Shown here piece by piece: positions 7,374-15,299 of a stretch of 64,000 nucleotides of DNA. Origin of the DNA: a virus; the IMG/VR virus record IMGVR_UViG_3300008050_007455, positions 1 through 64,000 of that record; one strand, 5' to 3'. Below the pieces are notes generated by a model that saw only the letters and a program-made list of their open reading frames with translations, was not told the origin of the DNA and made no database searches. Both the position numbers and the translations under genes were made by a program. How positions within the stretch are numbered: position 1 is the stretch's first letter; each line of letters starts with the position of its first letter.

Positions 7374-8120
7374 CTATGCGGGAGTCTTTACTCCTCGTTT
7401 ACTAACGACTTTAGATGCTATTTTATTAGCATATCTAATAGCGTTTGGAACTGATGGGGATGTTGCATATGATATAGCAAATGCAGCTGTAAATGTATCT
7501 CCAGCACCACTAACATCAATTGTTTCTTGTGGATTATCAGATGGAAATCTTTCTCCCATATACATTGAGCCTTTAGATCCTAAAGTTACAATAATATTAC
7601 TGGGGTTTACTGTTGGTTGATTTTCCCATTCTTCTTCATTTAATTTAACAAAATTAAAAGAATTTATAATTCTATCTGTAAGTTTACGTTTGCTATCTAA
7701 GATTGATAATTTTGAATATGTAGCAATTTTTATTAAATCCCTGTCTGTTAAGTATCCTTTATCATAATCGCTTACAATAACAATATCAGCTTCTTTTAAA
7801 AAATAGATATAATCATCATTCCATTCAAAGCATTCAATATTATCATCACCTTCATCAACCCTTAAAAACATATGGTTTGTTTTCTTTTCTACATACCTTG
7901 TTTTTGTTATTTGTTTTAAATTTGAAAAGTGAATAACTTGTGAGTCTGGTGATAATGCTTTAATATTAGCACAAGTATTACCCGACATGCCCTGGTTTTT
8001 TTCAGTATGGGTTGGAATTAATACTGGGACTGGTGCTTCTGGGGATAATCTATTTATATTACAGTATATAAATTTATCAACACAAGTCTCCCCTATTATA
8101 ACGATTTTCATATTTTTCAT
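7374..8120 (-). CDS. PfkB-family sugar kinase, heptose-kinase (HldE-N/RfaE) like
   Basis: 248 residues. The N-terminal segment NRLSPEAPVPVL (about 22-33) is the signature of D-glycero-beta-D-manno-heptose 7-phosphate kinases, and DVSGAGDTFTAAFA (about 201-214) is PfkB signature 2 with its catalytic Asp. It is shorter than the ~310-residue bacterial domain and has no adenylyltransferase domain. It probably phosphorylates a sugar for nucleotide-sugar synthesis and may feed the glycan island at 11.4-23.4 kb, although it sits outside it. Its 5' end overlaps the upstream gene by 44 bases. Confidence 0.8.
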   Translation of the reverse strand: MKNMKIVIIGETCVDKFIYCNINRLSPEAPVPVLIPTHTEKNQGMSGNTCANIKALSPDSQVIHFSNLKQITKTRYVEKKTNHMFLRVDEGDDNIECFEWNDDYIYFLKEADIVIVSDYDKGYLTDRDLIKIATYSKLSILDSKRKLTDRIINSFNFVKLNEEEWENQPTVNPSNIIVTLGSKGSMYMGERFPSDNPQETIDVSGAGDTFTAAFAISYATSPSVPNAIRYANKIASKVVSKRGVKTPA

Positions 8121-8331
8121 AACGTTCTTTTTCTAATTGTTGATCTAAACTTATTAACATACACATTTTTCTAAGTTGATCAGGATAATATAAGGACATT
8201 TCTAATAAAACATCTTCATCAAAATGTTTAAAATGATCCATTTCTTTCTTCTTCTTTACTGTATTTTGTATAAAGGTTTGGTTTTCTTCTTTATCTTTAA
8301 ACTTCCTCTTTTTATCATCCATAGTCTCCAT
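8077..8331 (-). CDS. Hypothetical charged protein, 84 aa
   Basis: 84 residues, very rich in Lys, Glu and Asp, predicted helical with a coiled-coil tendency at both ends (METMDDKKRKFKDKEE; QQLEKERYEKYENRYN). Its last 44 bases overlap the sugar-kinase gene in another frame, an unusually long overlap for this genome. The true C-terminal extent therefore needs care. Function unknown. Confidence 0.55.
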   Translation of the reverse strand: METMDDKKRKFKDKEENQTFIQNTVKKKKEMDHFKHFDEDVLLEMSLYYPDQLRKMCMLISLDQQLEKERYEKYENRYNRGDLC

Positions 8332-8389
8332 TCTTTGGTTTGTTCTACCGTTTGTTGTATTGAATTCTTCGACATAATCTCACTTCATT

Positions 8390-8527
8390 TTAGGTTTTGC
8401 CTTGTCCTCTATAGGCTTTTTTATAATTAACACTGTTTTTCATTTTTGATGTTTTAGTTTTAGCGTGAACACCAGGACGCTTTTTTCTTCTACTCCCCTT
8501 GTGGGTAAAAGATGCCATTTTAGCCAT
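8390..8527 (-). CDS. Very small basic protein, 45 aa
   Basis: ATG at 8527 and TAA at 8390-8392 encode 45 residues with about 16 Lys/Arg (FTHKGSRRKKRPGVHAKTKT, then VNYKKAYRGQGKT). Similar short basic proteins with GVHxKxKxSK and YRGQG segments occur in marine T4-like phages. The charge suggests DNA or RNA binding. It starts 2 bases after the glucosaminidase gene. Confidence 0.7.
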   Translation of the reverse strand: MAKMASFTHKGSRRKKRPGVHAKTKTSKMKNSVNYKKAYRGQGKT

Positions 8528-8528
8528 T

Positions 8529-9098
8529 TTATTCGAATTTTTCTTTTAAGTTATTTATTTTAATTACATGCTGTAACGATGATACATATGCCGTGGCTTC
8601 AGCATATTGTTTATCTAACAACTTATATAACTGCTTTTCTGTTTTACACTTATAAGCATAGGTTGAATACCATAAAGCATAATCCATTACTGATTCTTCC
8701 CAGTTATTGTAATAAGCATGTCCATATTGAGTTCCTTCAGCTAAATTAAGTCTTACACGAGCTTCCTTCATACCAAATAAGTTATGATTTTCTACAAAAA
8801 TTTTAGACTCATAATGTCCTGTTTCTAAAATTGACTGAGCTAATATAATATGTGGAAATTTAAAATTTAATTTAGCAATTTTTTCTATTAATTTTTCCTC
8901 ACTAAATTCATTAGCTTCCTCTATAATTAATATTTTCTCTGTTTCAGTAATAATTTCAGGATCTCTAGGGGCATGCGTTAATCCTAAAAAGGAAATTGTT
9001 AAAAAAAATATTAATGCTATTTTTAAGAAAACTATCCCATAATCTCGGGTTAGAGGTTCAAATTGTAGTTTATTTGAATTGTATTTAAAAAGTTTCAT
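8529..9098 (-). CDS. Membrane-anchored glucosaminidase (peptidoglycan hydrolase)
   Basis: 189 residues. A single hydrophobic helix at about 22-43 acts as a signal anchor. A glucosaminidase domain (Bax/FlgJ type, lysozyme-like fold) spans about 70-180: ILAQSILETGHYES carries the catalytic Glu, followed by HNLFGMKE and the YNNWEESVMDYALW segment typical of the family. It cleaves the glycan strand of peptidoglycan in the periplasm. The genome also has an amidase endolysin (46264-47142) and a CHAP-like tail hydrolase, so this one may act in release, in entry or as a cell-wall remodelling enzyme. Confidence 0.85.
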   Translation of the reverse strand: MKLFKYNSNKLQFEPLTRDYGIVFLKIALIFFLTISFLGLTHAPRDPEIITETEKILIIEEANEFSEEKLIEKIAKLNFKFPHIILAQSILETGHYESKIFVENHNLFGMKEARVRLNLAEGTQYGHAYYNNWEESVMDYALWYSTYAYKCKTEKQLYKLLDKQYAEATAYVSSLQHVIKINNLKEKFE

Positions 9099-9101
9099 AT
9101 G

Positions 9102-9278
9102 TTAAAATTTATCTAAAAAGTTACCTTTAATGTGTTTTAATCTTAAATTATCTCTCTTTTCTTCATCTTTAAGAATTTTATTTGCTAATCTTTCCAAATG
9201 TTTTGATTTAATTTTATCATAATCATTTACTATTTGGTCGTGTTTTTTTCTCTTAATATTTCTGGTTTTTTTGCTCAT
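9102..9278 (-). CDS. Small basic helical protein, 58 aa
   Basis: ATG at 9278 and TAA at 9102-9104 give 58 residues with about 20 Lys/Arg, starting MSKKTRNIKRKKHD. Predicted to be a continuous charged helix. It ends 3 bases before the glucosaminidase start and follows the 83-aa gene by 18 bases. No family recognised. Confidence 0.6.
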   Translation of the reverse strand: MSKKTRNIKRKKHDQIVNDYDKIKSKHLERLANKILKDEEKRDNLRLKHIKGNFLDKF

Positions 9279-9296
9279 ATTGTTTAAATGGATTTA

Positions 9297-9548
9297 TCAA
9301 TCAAGTAATATTTTATATGCCTCAAGATTATTTTCTCTAAACCAATCTAACCCCGCTTTAAATTCTTTAATACCCTTTTCAGATATATTACCAGGCATCA
9401 TTTCAAACAATAACTGACTACCAACTATAAAATCATACATCGATAGCTCCTCAGCCGTTAATTCAAATTCCTCACCTGAAAATGGGTTTCTAACTGTATC
9501 ACCCTTATCATATAATATTCCATTAAACCAATCTGGTAATTTATTCAT
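9297..9548 (-). CDS. Hypothetical protein, 83 aa
   Basis: 83 acidic residues, unrecognised. A PDWFNGILYDKGDTVRNPFSG start suggests a short beta unit, followed by helices ending EAYKILLD. It lies 3 bases after the HNH gene. Confidence 0.65.
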   Translation of the reverse strand: MNKLPDWFNGILYDKGDTVRNPFSGEEFELTAEELSMYDFIVGSQLLFEMMPGNISEKGIKEFKAGLDWFRENNLEAYKILLD

Positions 9549-9551
9549 AAT

Positions 9552-10178
9552 TTATATTCTTGAGATTATATTTAATTCATCTTCACCATCATCACCCAAT
9601 CCTAATTCTTTTAAACGTTCAAGATGGTAATCATCAACTTCCCACTCTACTTTACCCTGATTTACTGGTTTATGATCCTCAATACCTTCAACTTGTTTTT
9701 CAGTAAAAATGTCACCTACTGTTAGAAAATAATGGTTATAACATAGTAGTTCTATATTATCTAATTTATAATTTTTTTTATTATTATCTTTGAAATGTAA
9801 CAATAAAGGCATTTTATAATCCAATACCCTACGTTCTTGAAACCCACACATAGTACATTTTTCTTCTAAATAACCCTCAGTTAAAAGTCTATATTTAATT
9901 TTAGCTGGTGTGAATGATGATGCATTAGCCCTACCTTCAATAATATCTAATAATGCAGGTTCCTTACCACCAGTTCTTAAAAACTTAGGTATTCCTTTAC
10001 CTGATTGGTTTTTATGCTGTGCAAATAAACTATCATGTGTATCACTTTCATAGAACTTAGCCCACTTTTTATAATGTTGATAAGAGCAATTCAAATATCT
10101 AGCTGCTGCCATATTTGATTTTGTCTTAGCCATTGCAGCTAAAATATGTTCTTTAGTAAGGGGTCTTGCTTTAGGCAT
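9552..10178 (-). CDS. HNH endonuclease-like protein with N-terminal helix-turn-helix
   Basis: 208 residues. Residues 1-45 (LTKEHILAAMAKTKSNMAAA, then CSYQHYKKW) resemble a helix-turn-helix. An HNH/zinc-finger core follows at about 105-155: CTMCGF, then LLHFKDNNKKNYKLDNIELL and CYNHYF, giving His, Asn and His in HNH order with Cys zinc ligands. It probably binds and nicks or cuts DNA. Free-standing HNH genes in T4-like phages are often homing endonucleases, but the HTH and operon position also fit packaging or regulatory roles. The start overlaps the upstream gene by 8 bases. Confidence 0.75.
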   Translation of the reverse strand: MPKARPLTKEHILAAMAKTKSNMAAARYLNCSYQHYKKWAKFYESDTHDSLFAQHKNQSGKGIPKFLRTGGKEPALLDIIEGRANASSFTPAKIKYRLLTEGYLEEKCTMCGFQERRVLDYKMPLLLHFKDNNKKNYKLDNIELLCYNHYFLTVGDIFTEKQVEGIEDHKPVNQGKVEWEVDDYHLERLKELGLGDDGEDELNIISRI

Positions 10179-10422
10179 CTAAGTTACTATATGAGTCTAA
10201 TTTTGGTTTTTTATTAATATTTTTATTGTATGACTCCATTTGTTCAGGCGTCATAATTTGAATATCATTCCATGTATGGTCACCTTCGCCATGTTGTGTA
10301 CTTACCGCTTTATATGTGCCTATAGTAGAGCAATCTACGCAGTTTTTATATCCAAATTTAGTTAATCTTAGTTCAGGCATAGGTTTTTTACATGCAATGC
10401 ATGGTATCATTTTCAACTTCAT
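10171..10422 (-). CDS. Small zinc-finger protein, DksA/TraR-like ribbon
   Basis: I chose the ATG at 10422 (MKLKMIPC); upstream in-frame TTG codons are unlikely. CIACKKPMP and later CVDCS give a four-Cys zinc site over about residues 8-30, with the RLTKFGYKNCVDC spacing seen in DksA/TraR C-terminal fingers. The rest is polar. It is the first gene after the promoter at 10473-10504 and its 3' end overlaps the HNH gene. It could act on host RNA polymerase, but that is inference from the finger type. Confidence 0.65.
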   Translation of the reverse strand: MKLKMIPCIACKKPMPELRLTKFGYKNCVDCSTIGTYKAVSTQHGEGDHTWNDIQIMTPEQMESYNKNINKKPKLDSYSNLDA

Positions 10423-10472
10423 CAATATCAAATTTAATTTACACTTACAACACAATTATAAACTATTTATGT

Positions 10473-10504
10473 GTAAATATACGAAAGGAATGTTAGATAC
10501 CCAA
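10473..10504 (-). promoter_or_regulatory. Promoter, TTG-N20-TATATTTAC
   Basis: TTTGGGTATC at -33, TTCG TATATTTAC at -7, spacing 20. It faces the zinc-finger/HNH operon and abuts the stop of the gene at 10506-10895. Confidence 0.75.
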
Positions 10505-10505
10505 A

Positions 10506-10895
10506 TTATTTTGTAAATTTAAATTTTATATAACTCCAAAGATCATTTGGATTTCTTAATATAAATAATTTACCATTAGGACCTTCTAGTGGAATGATGC
10601 TACCATCTGGGTTAAATCTATCATAAATGTACCATTGAATTAACTCTGATGATTCAGAACCATATAACATTCTCATTTGGTTTTCTATAACAAACCATAA
10701 CCCATCTGTTACTTTACTTAAATCAATACCACTAGTTTGAAACACTTTATGTTCCATTTGTTCAGATTCTTCAAGTCTTTTAATTAAACTTGCAAATATT
10801 ACTTCTTCTGTTTGATCAAAATTATCTTTAATATTTACATCAGCTCCAAGAACCATTTTAAATAATTGTTCCAAACCCTCATTTCTATTATTCAT
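10506..10895 (-). CDS. Hypothetical protein, 129 aa
   Basis: 129 residues, acidic N-terminal half and a C-terminal GPNGKLFILRNPNDLWSYIK segment. WFVIENQMRMLYGSESSELI near the middle looks like a conserved helix. No recognised family. It overlaps the 54-aa gene by 8 bases. Confidence 0.7.
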   Translation of the reverse strand: MNNRNEGLEQLFKMVLGADVNIKDNFDQTEEVIFASLIKRLEESEQMEHKVFQTSGIDLSKVTDGLWFVIENQMRMLYGSESSELIQWYIYDRFNPDGSIIPLEGPNGKLFILRNPNDLWSYIKFKFTK

Positions 10896-11052
10896 CCTTA
10901 ATTTCTTCTACTATGAATAATTTTTTGAATTGGGTTAAAGGTAGTTTTTTAGTTGAAGCTGATATTCGGTATGCTTCATATAATGAGGATGCCTTTACTA
11001 TCCCCATTGTTTCTTTATCTTTGTTTTTTGGACTGTAGAATTTATATTTCAT
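10888..11052 (-). CDS. Small hypothetical protein, 54 aa
   Basis: ATG at 11052, TAA at 10888-10890. The 54 residues (MKYKFYSPKNKDKETMG start, LFIVEEIKDE end) contain an alpha/beta pattern with SLYEAYRISASTKKLPL in the middle, reminiscent of short phage proteins that modify a single strand-helix-strand unit. It overlaps both neighbours by about 10 bases, as usual in this operon. Confidence 0.6.
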   Translation of the reverse strand: MKYKFYSPKNKDKETMGIVKASSLYEAYRISASTKKLPLTQFKKLFIVEEIKDE

Positions 11053-11377
11053 ATTTTTTAATTAATTTTTGTAATTCTGAGCATCTCTCATACTCTTCAT
11101 TCTTTATTAGCATTTCGGTAATTTTATTTAAAACAATTTTGAATTGAGATTTTTTTAATTCTATAATAACAGACATATTAAATATATTAAATAGCTCTGC
11201 TTTATTTTTATTATTCCTTAAAGCATCAACTATTGCTTTTAAACTTTCTTCTAGTATAAAATCAACAAATTCTTCATTATCACTTAATCCTATTAAATCT
11301 TCTTCATTCTCCCAATCTATTTCTATGTTTATAACCTCTCTCTTAGATACCTTATTCATTTTATCATTTTCTTCCAT
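11042..11377 (-). CDS. Hypothetical protein with UvrB/UVR-like C-terminal helix pair, 111 aa
   Basis: I prefer the ATG at 11377, which has the A-rich leader AAAAATATAATACAA; the ATG at 11407 adds ten residues. The protein is acidic and helical. The C-terminal LIKNEEYERCSELQKLIKKY matches the pattern of a UVR motif (a helical hairpin that mediates contacts in UvrB, UvrC and ClpC). It could bind a host Clp or Uvr partner; this is inference. Confidence 0.6.
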   Translation of the reverse strand: MEENDKMNKVSKREVINIEIDWENEEDLIGLSDNEEFVDFILEESLKAIVDALRNNKNKAELFNIFNMSVIIELKKSQFKIVLNKITEMLIKNEEYERCSELQKLIKKYEI

Positions 11378-11413
11378 TTGTATTATATTTTTGGGGGTTA
11401 TGGTCATAAATAT

Positions 11414-12211
11414 TTAAAAATTGATTCCTCTAATAATAGATCCTTTAGGTCTGTGGGAATTATTTTCAAATAGTTGAGGTGACATACCCCACTTATATAT
11501 AAACATCTCAGCTGCTGGTCCTTCTGTTGCTCTAAATTTAACCCCTTCCTTACCATTTTTAGTTGCGGTACTCCCAAAATGATATAAATGTGCTCTATGT
11601 GTTCTAATAAATCCAAGTCCTATTAAATCTAATTTTAAAAAGAAATCCCAATCACAAATAAAAGGTGATTGGTACATTGTATCAAACCCACCAACAGCCA
11701 TATAATATTTTTTATGCATTGCAAATGGGAAAATACCACCATCAATCGTTAATTCCTCTTTATTAATTGATTGCTCGTACTTAATAAATTCTTCATATTT
11801 AAATTCTTTAGGGTTACGTCCTAAATCCTTAACGGGGAAGTTGAATATACCTGGACCTGTTGGTTCTATTTGATTTAAAGTTAGTACTGTTCTTGGGAGA
11901 TGTTTTATCTCCTTTGATATTACTAAATCATAATCCTTACAAAACACATTATCATCATTTACTATAAAGATAATTTCATTTGTAGCATTCATAACCCCCA
12001 AATTAAGGGCCTGTTGCATTCCTTGATTTTCCCCTAAATCCAATACTTTAATATTATCTTTATACTTATCTAGTATTAATTGGCTTTCTTCAATAAAACC
12101 ATCTACAACAACTATAATTTCATTTGTAATTGACTGTTGATCAATTGCAGATTTTAAACATATGTCTAAATATTCGGGATTTCTATATGTTGGGATTATT
12201 ATACTAATCAT
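11414..12211 (-). CDS. Family 2-type glycosyltransferase
   Basis: 265 residues with a GT-A fold start MISIIIPTYRNPEYLDICLK, the substrate-binding EIIVVVDG, and a DxD-like NDDN near residue 95. GGFDTMYQSPFICDWDFFLK is the acceptor-side motif of GT2 enzymes. It transfers a sugar from a nucleotide donor to an unknown acceptor in the cytoplasm. It is the most downstream gene of a glycan island extending to about 23.4 kb and overlaps its neighbour by 4 bases. Confidence 0.85.
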   Translation of the reverse strand: MISIIIPTYRNPEYLDICLKSAIDQQSITNEIIVVVDGFIEESQLILDKYKDNIKVLDLGENQGMQQALNLGVMNATNEIIFIVNDDNVFCKDYDLVISKEIKHLPRTVLTLNQIEPTGPGIFNFPVKDLGRNPKEFKYEEFIKYEQSINKEELTIDGGIFPFAMHKKYYMAVGGFDTMYQSPFICDWDFFLKLDLIGLGFIRTHRAHLYHFGSTATKNGKEGVKFRATEGPAAEMFIYKWGMSPQLFENNSHRPKGSIIRGINF

Positions 12212-12900
12212 ATTTTACTCCATTTTGTTAAAGGTGATAACCAAGCAGTTTCTCCATGAGTAGCATAACCTGGTATGGGTGTTATTAATAATTCATTTTC
12301 TTCTCTTAATTCTAAAAACATATTAAAATCATTTGGGTGGGTAGTGGAAGTATGTTCACGAAGTATACTTTCATTAGCTCTTAAAGTAGATACTTTAGAT
12401 GCAAACGTCATTGTAGTTGAATTTGTAATTTTCCAATGACAACTATCAGTTAAATACACTCTAGTATCTTCAGCTCCCCCCTCACAAAATGGATTACCTC
12501 CTTTATTTGGGGATAAATACTTATCAGGGTGATCATATAATGATATGAAAGAGGCTCCTAATGTAAATCCTTCATTTAAAATTTTTAGTGAATTAGGTTT
12601 ATGTAAATAATCATTTTCTAAAAAATATACTATTTCATCACCATCATCCTCCATTATGGCCTCATCTAAAGCTAGATTAAATGTTCTAGCTCCATTCCCT
12701 TCATTAACATAATAAATATAATTACGTGGAATATACTTTTGAATCATATTATTGGTTTCTTCTGATATTCCATCAGCTATGATTGACCAATCAGCATCAT
12801 TAAATACCTTAAAAGCATTTGCCAAACACTTTTCATTATTTATATAATCTGGTTTTACTTTATTATAACCAGCATCTGATATTCTATATATTACTTTCAT
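12208..12900 (-). CDS. Putative GT-A glycosyltransferase-like protein
   Basis: 230 residues. MKVIYRISDAGYNKVKP and the ARTFNLALDEA... VYFLENDYLH segment (about 90-115) fit a GT-A nucleotide-sugar binding fold with an END motif in place of DxD. The C-terminus (PIPGYATHGETAWLSPLTKW) resembles small phage glycosyltransferase-like proteins. The specificity is unknown. ATGA overlaps of 4 bases on both sides place it firmly in the operon. Confidence 0.65.
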   Translation of the reverse strand: MKVIYRISDAGYNKVKPDYINNEKCLANAFKVFNDADWSIIADGISEETNNMIQKYIPRNYIYYVNEGNGARTFNLALDEAIMEDDGDEIVYFLENDYLHKPNSLKILNEGFTLGASFISLYDHPDKYLSPNKGGNPFCEGGAEDTRVYLTDSCHWKITNSTTMTFASKVSTLRANESILREHTSTTHPNDFNMFLELREENELLITPIPGYATHGETAWLSPLTKWSKI

Positions 12901-13496
12901 TTACGTTTAATAATTGTAAATCCATTATTATTTGTGTACCTTTTAAATAATTCCCATTTGTCATTATTTTCATCTAAAAACTCAGTAACAGCATCCCATA
13001 ATCCTTTATTTTTATTTAAATCATTTTCATTCCATTTATCCCCACCTTCAGAGCTCATTGCTTCCCCTCGATGTTCATAAGTTGTTGTGTCATGAAAACA
13101 AATATATTTTTTTGCTTTATCTGAGTGTCTTGCTAACTCTGATTTTAATTGGTCATAGTTATGCCAAGTGTCAATAAATAATAAATCAGTTTCTTCAATA
13201 TCAATTTTTAATACATCCGCTTCTGTAAATTTAAAAGGAATATTATAAGCTTCAGCAGTATCATAGACATCTTGAATGTTACCTTGCCATTTAATGGGAT
13301 TATGAAGATCATAACAATATAAACCATTCTTTGGGAAGCCTGCTAGCCATCCCCAAGTTGAAATGATTCCTCTTACACCCATTTCTGTAATATGGTCACA
13401 TTCTTGTGCTAAGTTAATTATTGTAGGGATATGTTCATTAATGTCTGTTGGAGTTCTGAATATATCATTTACTTTTCTTTCTAGGTCTACTTTCAT
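12897..13496 (-). CDS. Class I SAM methyltransferase-like protein
   Basis: 199 residues. ITEMGVRGIISTWGWLAG (about 36-53) occupies the SAM-binding motif I position, with YCYDLHNP as motif II and DLLFIDTWHNYDQLKSEL as the motif IV/V region of the CmcI/Methyltransf_24 group. The glycine pattern in motif I is imperfect, so binding needs checking. It probably methylates a sugar made by this island. Confidence 0.65.
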   Translation of the reverse strand: MKVDLERKVNDIFRTPTDINEHIPTIINLAQECDHITEMGVRGIISTWGWLAGFPKNGLYCYDLHNPIKWQGNIQDVYDTAEAYNIPFKFTEADVLKIDIEETDLLFIDTWHNYDQLKSELARHSDKAKKYICFHDTTTYEHRGEAMSSEGGDKWNENDLNKNKGLWDAVTEFLDENNDKWELFKRYTNNNGFTIIKRK

Positions 13497-14284
13497 ATAA
13501 TTAAAACGTTTTGATCAGGATGTTGGAAATGACATATTCCTTCTATCATGATATTTTTATGGCTACAATCGTGTATTTGTTGATGTTTTATTGTCTCCAA
13601 TAATATACGATATTTTTTATGGGAAACCAAATGATATTTGGAGAGATCATTTCTAATTACACATTTCTTCAAAAAATCTTCACAAGTCCATCCTTCAATA
13701 TGTTCCCAAACTCTACCACTATAAACTTCTAAATTTTGAATATAATCGTAAGTATCATTAACATATTTTTTGTCATAAAGATAATCAATTTTAGTTGTAT
13801 CTATAAAATAAAAATTAGTCTGTGGGTAAAAATCCTCCTTAGAGATTTTATCTAAATCAAAATTATATTTTTCCATCCCCCCAAAACCAATACCATTCAT
13901 GTAATAAAAATCACTATCATTGACTTTAATATCTAAAATTGTAGGTTGGAATACTATATCATGAGAGGATTTACATACCCAATCTATATCATTTTCATGA
14001 CAATAATCAATTATAGCATTTTCCTGATCGGCAATTCCAAATGAATGGCCTCTATTTTCCTCTAAATCTAAAATTACACAATTTGGAAAGTAGTGTCTCC
14101 ATAATTTAGTATTTTCTTGTTGAAGGGGTGTTGAGTAATTAACAACAATTATGTGTTGTTTAAATTCCTTTAGTACTGGGAGGTTATATAAAATATATCT
14201 TTCATGTAATTTTAAATCGCTTTCACTATTTACATGGCCTATAGTACAATAATAACTTTTATTTATTATGTTTTTTAGTTTCAT
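13493..14284 (-). CDS. Hypothetical glycan-island protein, possible glycosyltransferase
   Basis: 263 residues from the ATG at 14284 (MKLKNIINKSYYC); in-frame starts further upstream lie deep in the epimerase gene. ILYNLPVLKEFKQHIIVVNY followed by CVILDLEENRGHSFGIADQE and DIDWVCKSSHDIVF resembles the donor half of a GT-A enzyme with a divergent DxD (SHD). No firm family. It overlaps the upstream epimerase by 26 bases. Confidence 0.6.
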   Translation of the reverse strand: MKLKNIINKSYYCTIGHVNSESDLKLHERYILYNLPVLKEFKQHIIVVNYSTPLQQENTKLWRHYFPNCVILDLEENRGHSFGIADQENAIIDYCHENDIDWVCKSSHDIVFQPTILDIKVNDSDFYYMNGIGFGGMEKYNFDLDKISKEDFYPQTNFYFIDTTKIDYLYDKKYVNDTYDYIQNLEVYSGRVWEHIEGWTCEDFLKKCVIRNDLSKYHLVSHKKYRILLETIKHQQIHDCSHKNIMIEGICHFQHPDQNVLII

Positions 14285-15287
14285 TTTTCCAAAAACTATA
14301 AATTCCTTTTTCAACCTCATACTTAGGCCATACAAACCTATCTCTCATAGGTTGATTTTTAGCCCACTCCCACATTTGTTTTAAACCTGATTTCATATCA
14401 GTTTTATATTCAAATCCTAATAAATCAATTGATTTCTGATATGTTGGTATGGAGTGTTTAACTTCATGTCTGCCTTCTAAATATTGTATTTTAGCATCCT
14501 CACCTATTACATCTCTAAGAATTTTACACGCATCATTAATTGATATTTCTTCAATACCACCTAAATTAATAATTTCACAGCATGCTTCTTTTCTTACAGC
14601 AGCATTCCATAAAGGTTCTAATGAATCATCAATAAAACTAAATGCTCTGGTTTGTTCACCATCTCCAAATATTGTCATAGGCATGCCATTTAAATGTTGG
14701 TACATCCAAATACCTAATACATTTCTATATTTATCCCAAAAGTTTTGTTTAATACCATATACATTATGTGGTCTAATAATACACCAATCTAATCCATGCT
14801 GTTCACCAGCGATCTGAATATCCATTTCACAAGCATATTTAGCTACTCCATAAGGATCAATTGGTGATTGTTGTTGATCTTCATCAAATATTCCACCATT
14901 GCCATGTCCATATACTGCTAGAGTTGACGTGAATATCAGTCTTTTAACGTCGTGTTTTATACATTCATTAACTATGCGGGCTGTGGATTTTAAATTATTT
15001 TCATAGTTGTAACAACGAATGAATGGAGATAAACCTTCAGCAGCATAAGCAGCAAAGTGAAATACATAATCAAAATTATTTACTTCAAAACAATTTTCAA
15101 TTGGATGTTCTGTAAGATTCATTTGCCAAAAATCTACTTTTGGGTTAATGTTTTCTTCAAAACCACCACTTAAATCATCAATACCAACTACTTTATATTC
15201 TGGTTTGTTTTCAATAACCCAATCTGCTAATCTGCTTCCTAGTAGTCCTGCTACTCCCGTAATTAATATTGTTTTTTGTTTATTCAT
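14259..15287 (-). CDS. NAD-dependent nucleotide-sugar epimerase/dehydratase (GalE-like SDR)
   Basis: 342 residues. Rossmann motif GVAGLLGSRLADWV (about 11-24), HFAAYAAEG in the NAD region, catalytic YGVAKYACE (YxxxK, about 146-154), and the substrate-domain signature NLGGIEEISI. The extended SDR length fits UDP-glucose 4-epimerase or related dehydratases. It converts a nucleotide sugar used by the neighbouring glycosyltransferases. Exact substrate not determinable. Confidence 0.9.
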   Translation of the reverse strand: MNKQKTILITGVAGLLGSRLADWVIENKPEYKVVGIDDLSGGFEENINPKVDFWQMNLTEHPIENCFEVNNFDYVFHFAAYAAEGLSPFIRCYNYENNLKSTARIVNECIKHDVKRLIFTSTLAVYGHGNGGIFDEDQQQSPIDPYGVAKYACEMDIQIAGEQHGLDWCIIRPHNVYGIKQNFWDKYRNVLGIWMYQHLNGMPMTIFGDGEQTRAFSFIDDSLEPLWNAAVRKEACCEIINLGGIEEISINDACKILRDVIGEDAKIQYLEGRHEVKHSIPTYQKSIDLLGFEYKTDMKSGLKQMWEWAKNQPMRDRFVWPKYEVEKGIYSFWKNETKKHNK

Positions 15288-15299
15288 TTTTATTAATAA

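Noticed and set aside
14449-14817. 122-codon plus frame
   Set aside because: Antisense to the epimerase gene, which has all SDR motifs.
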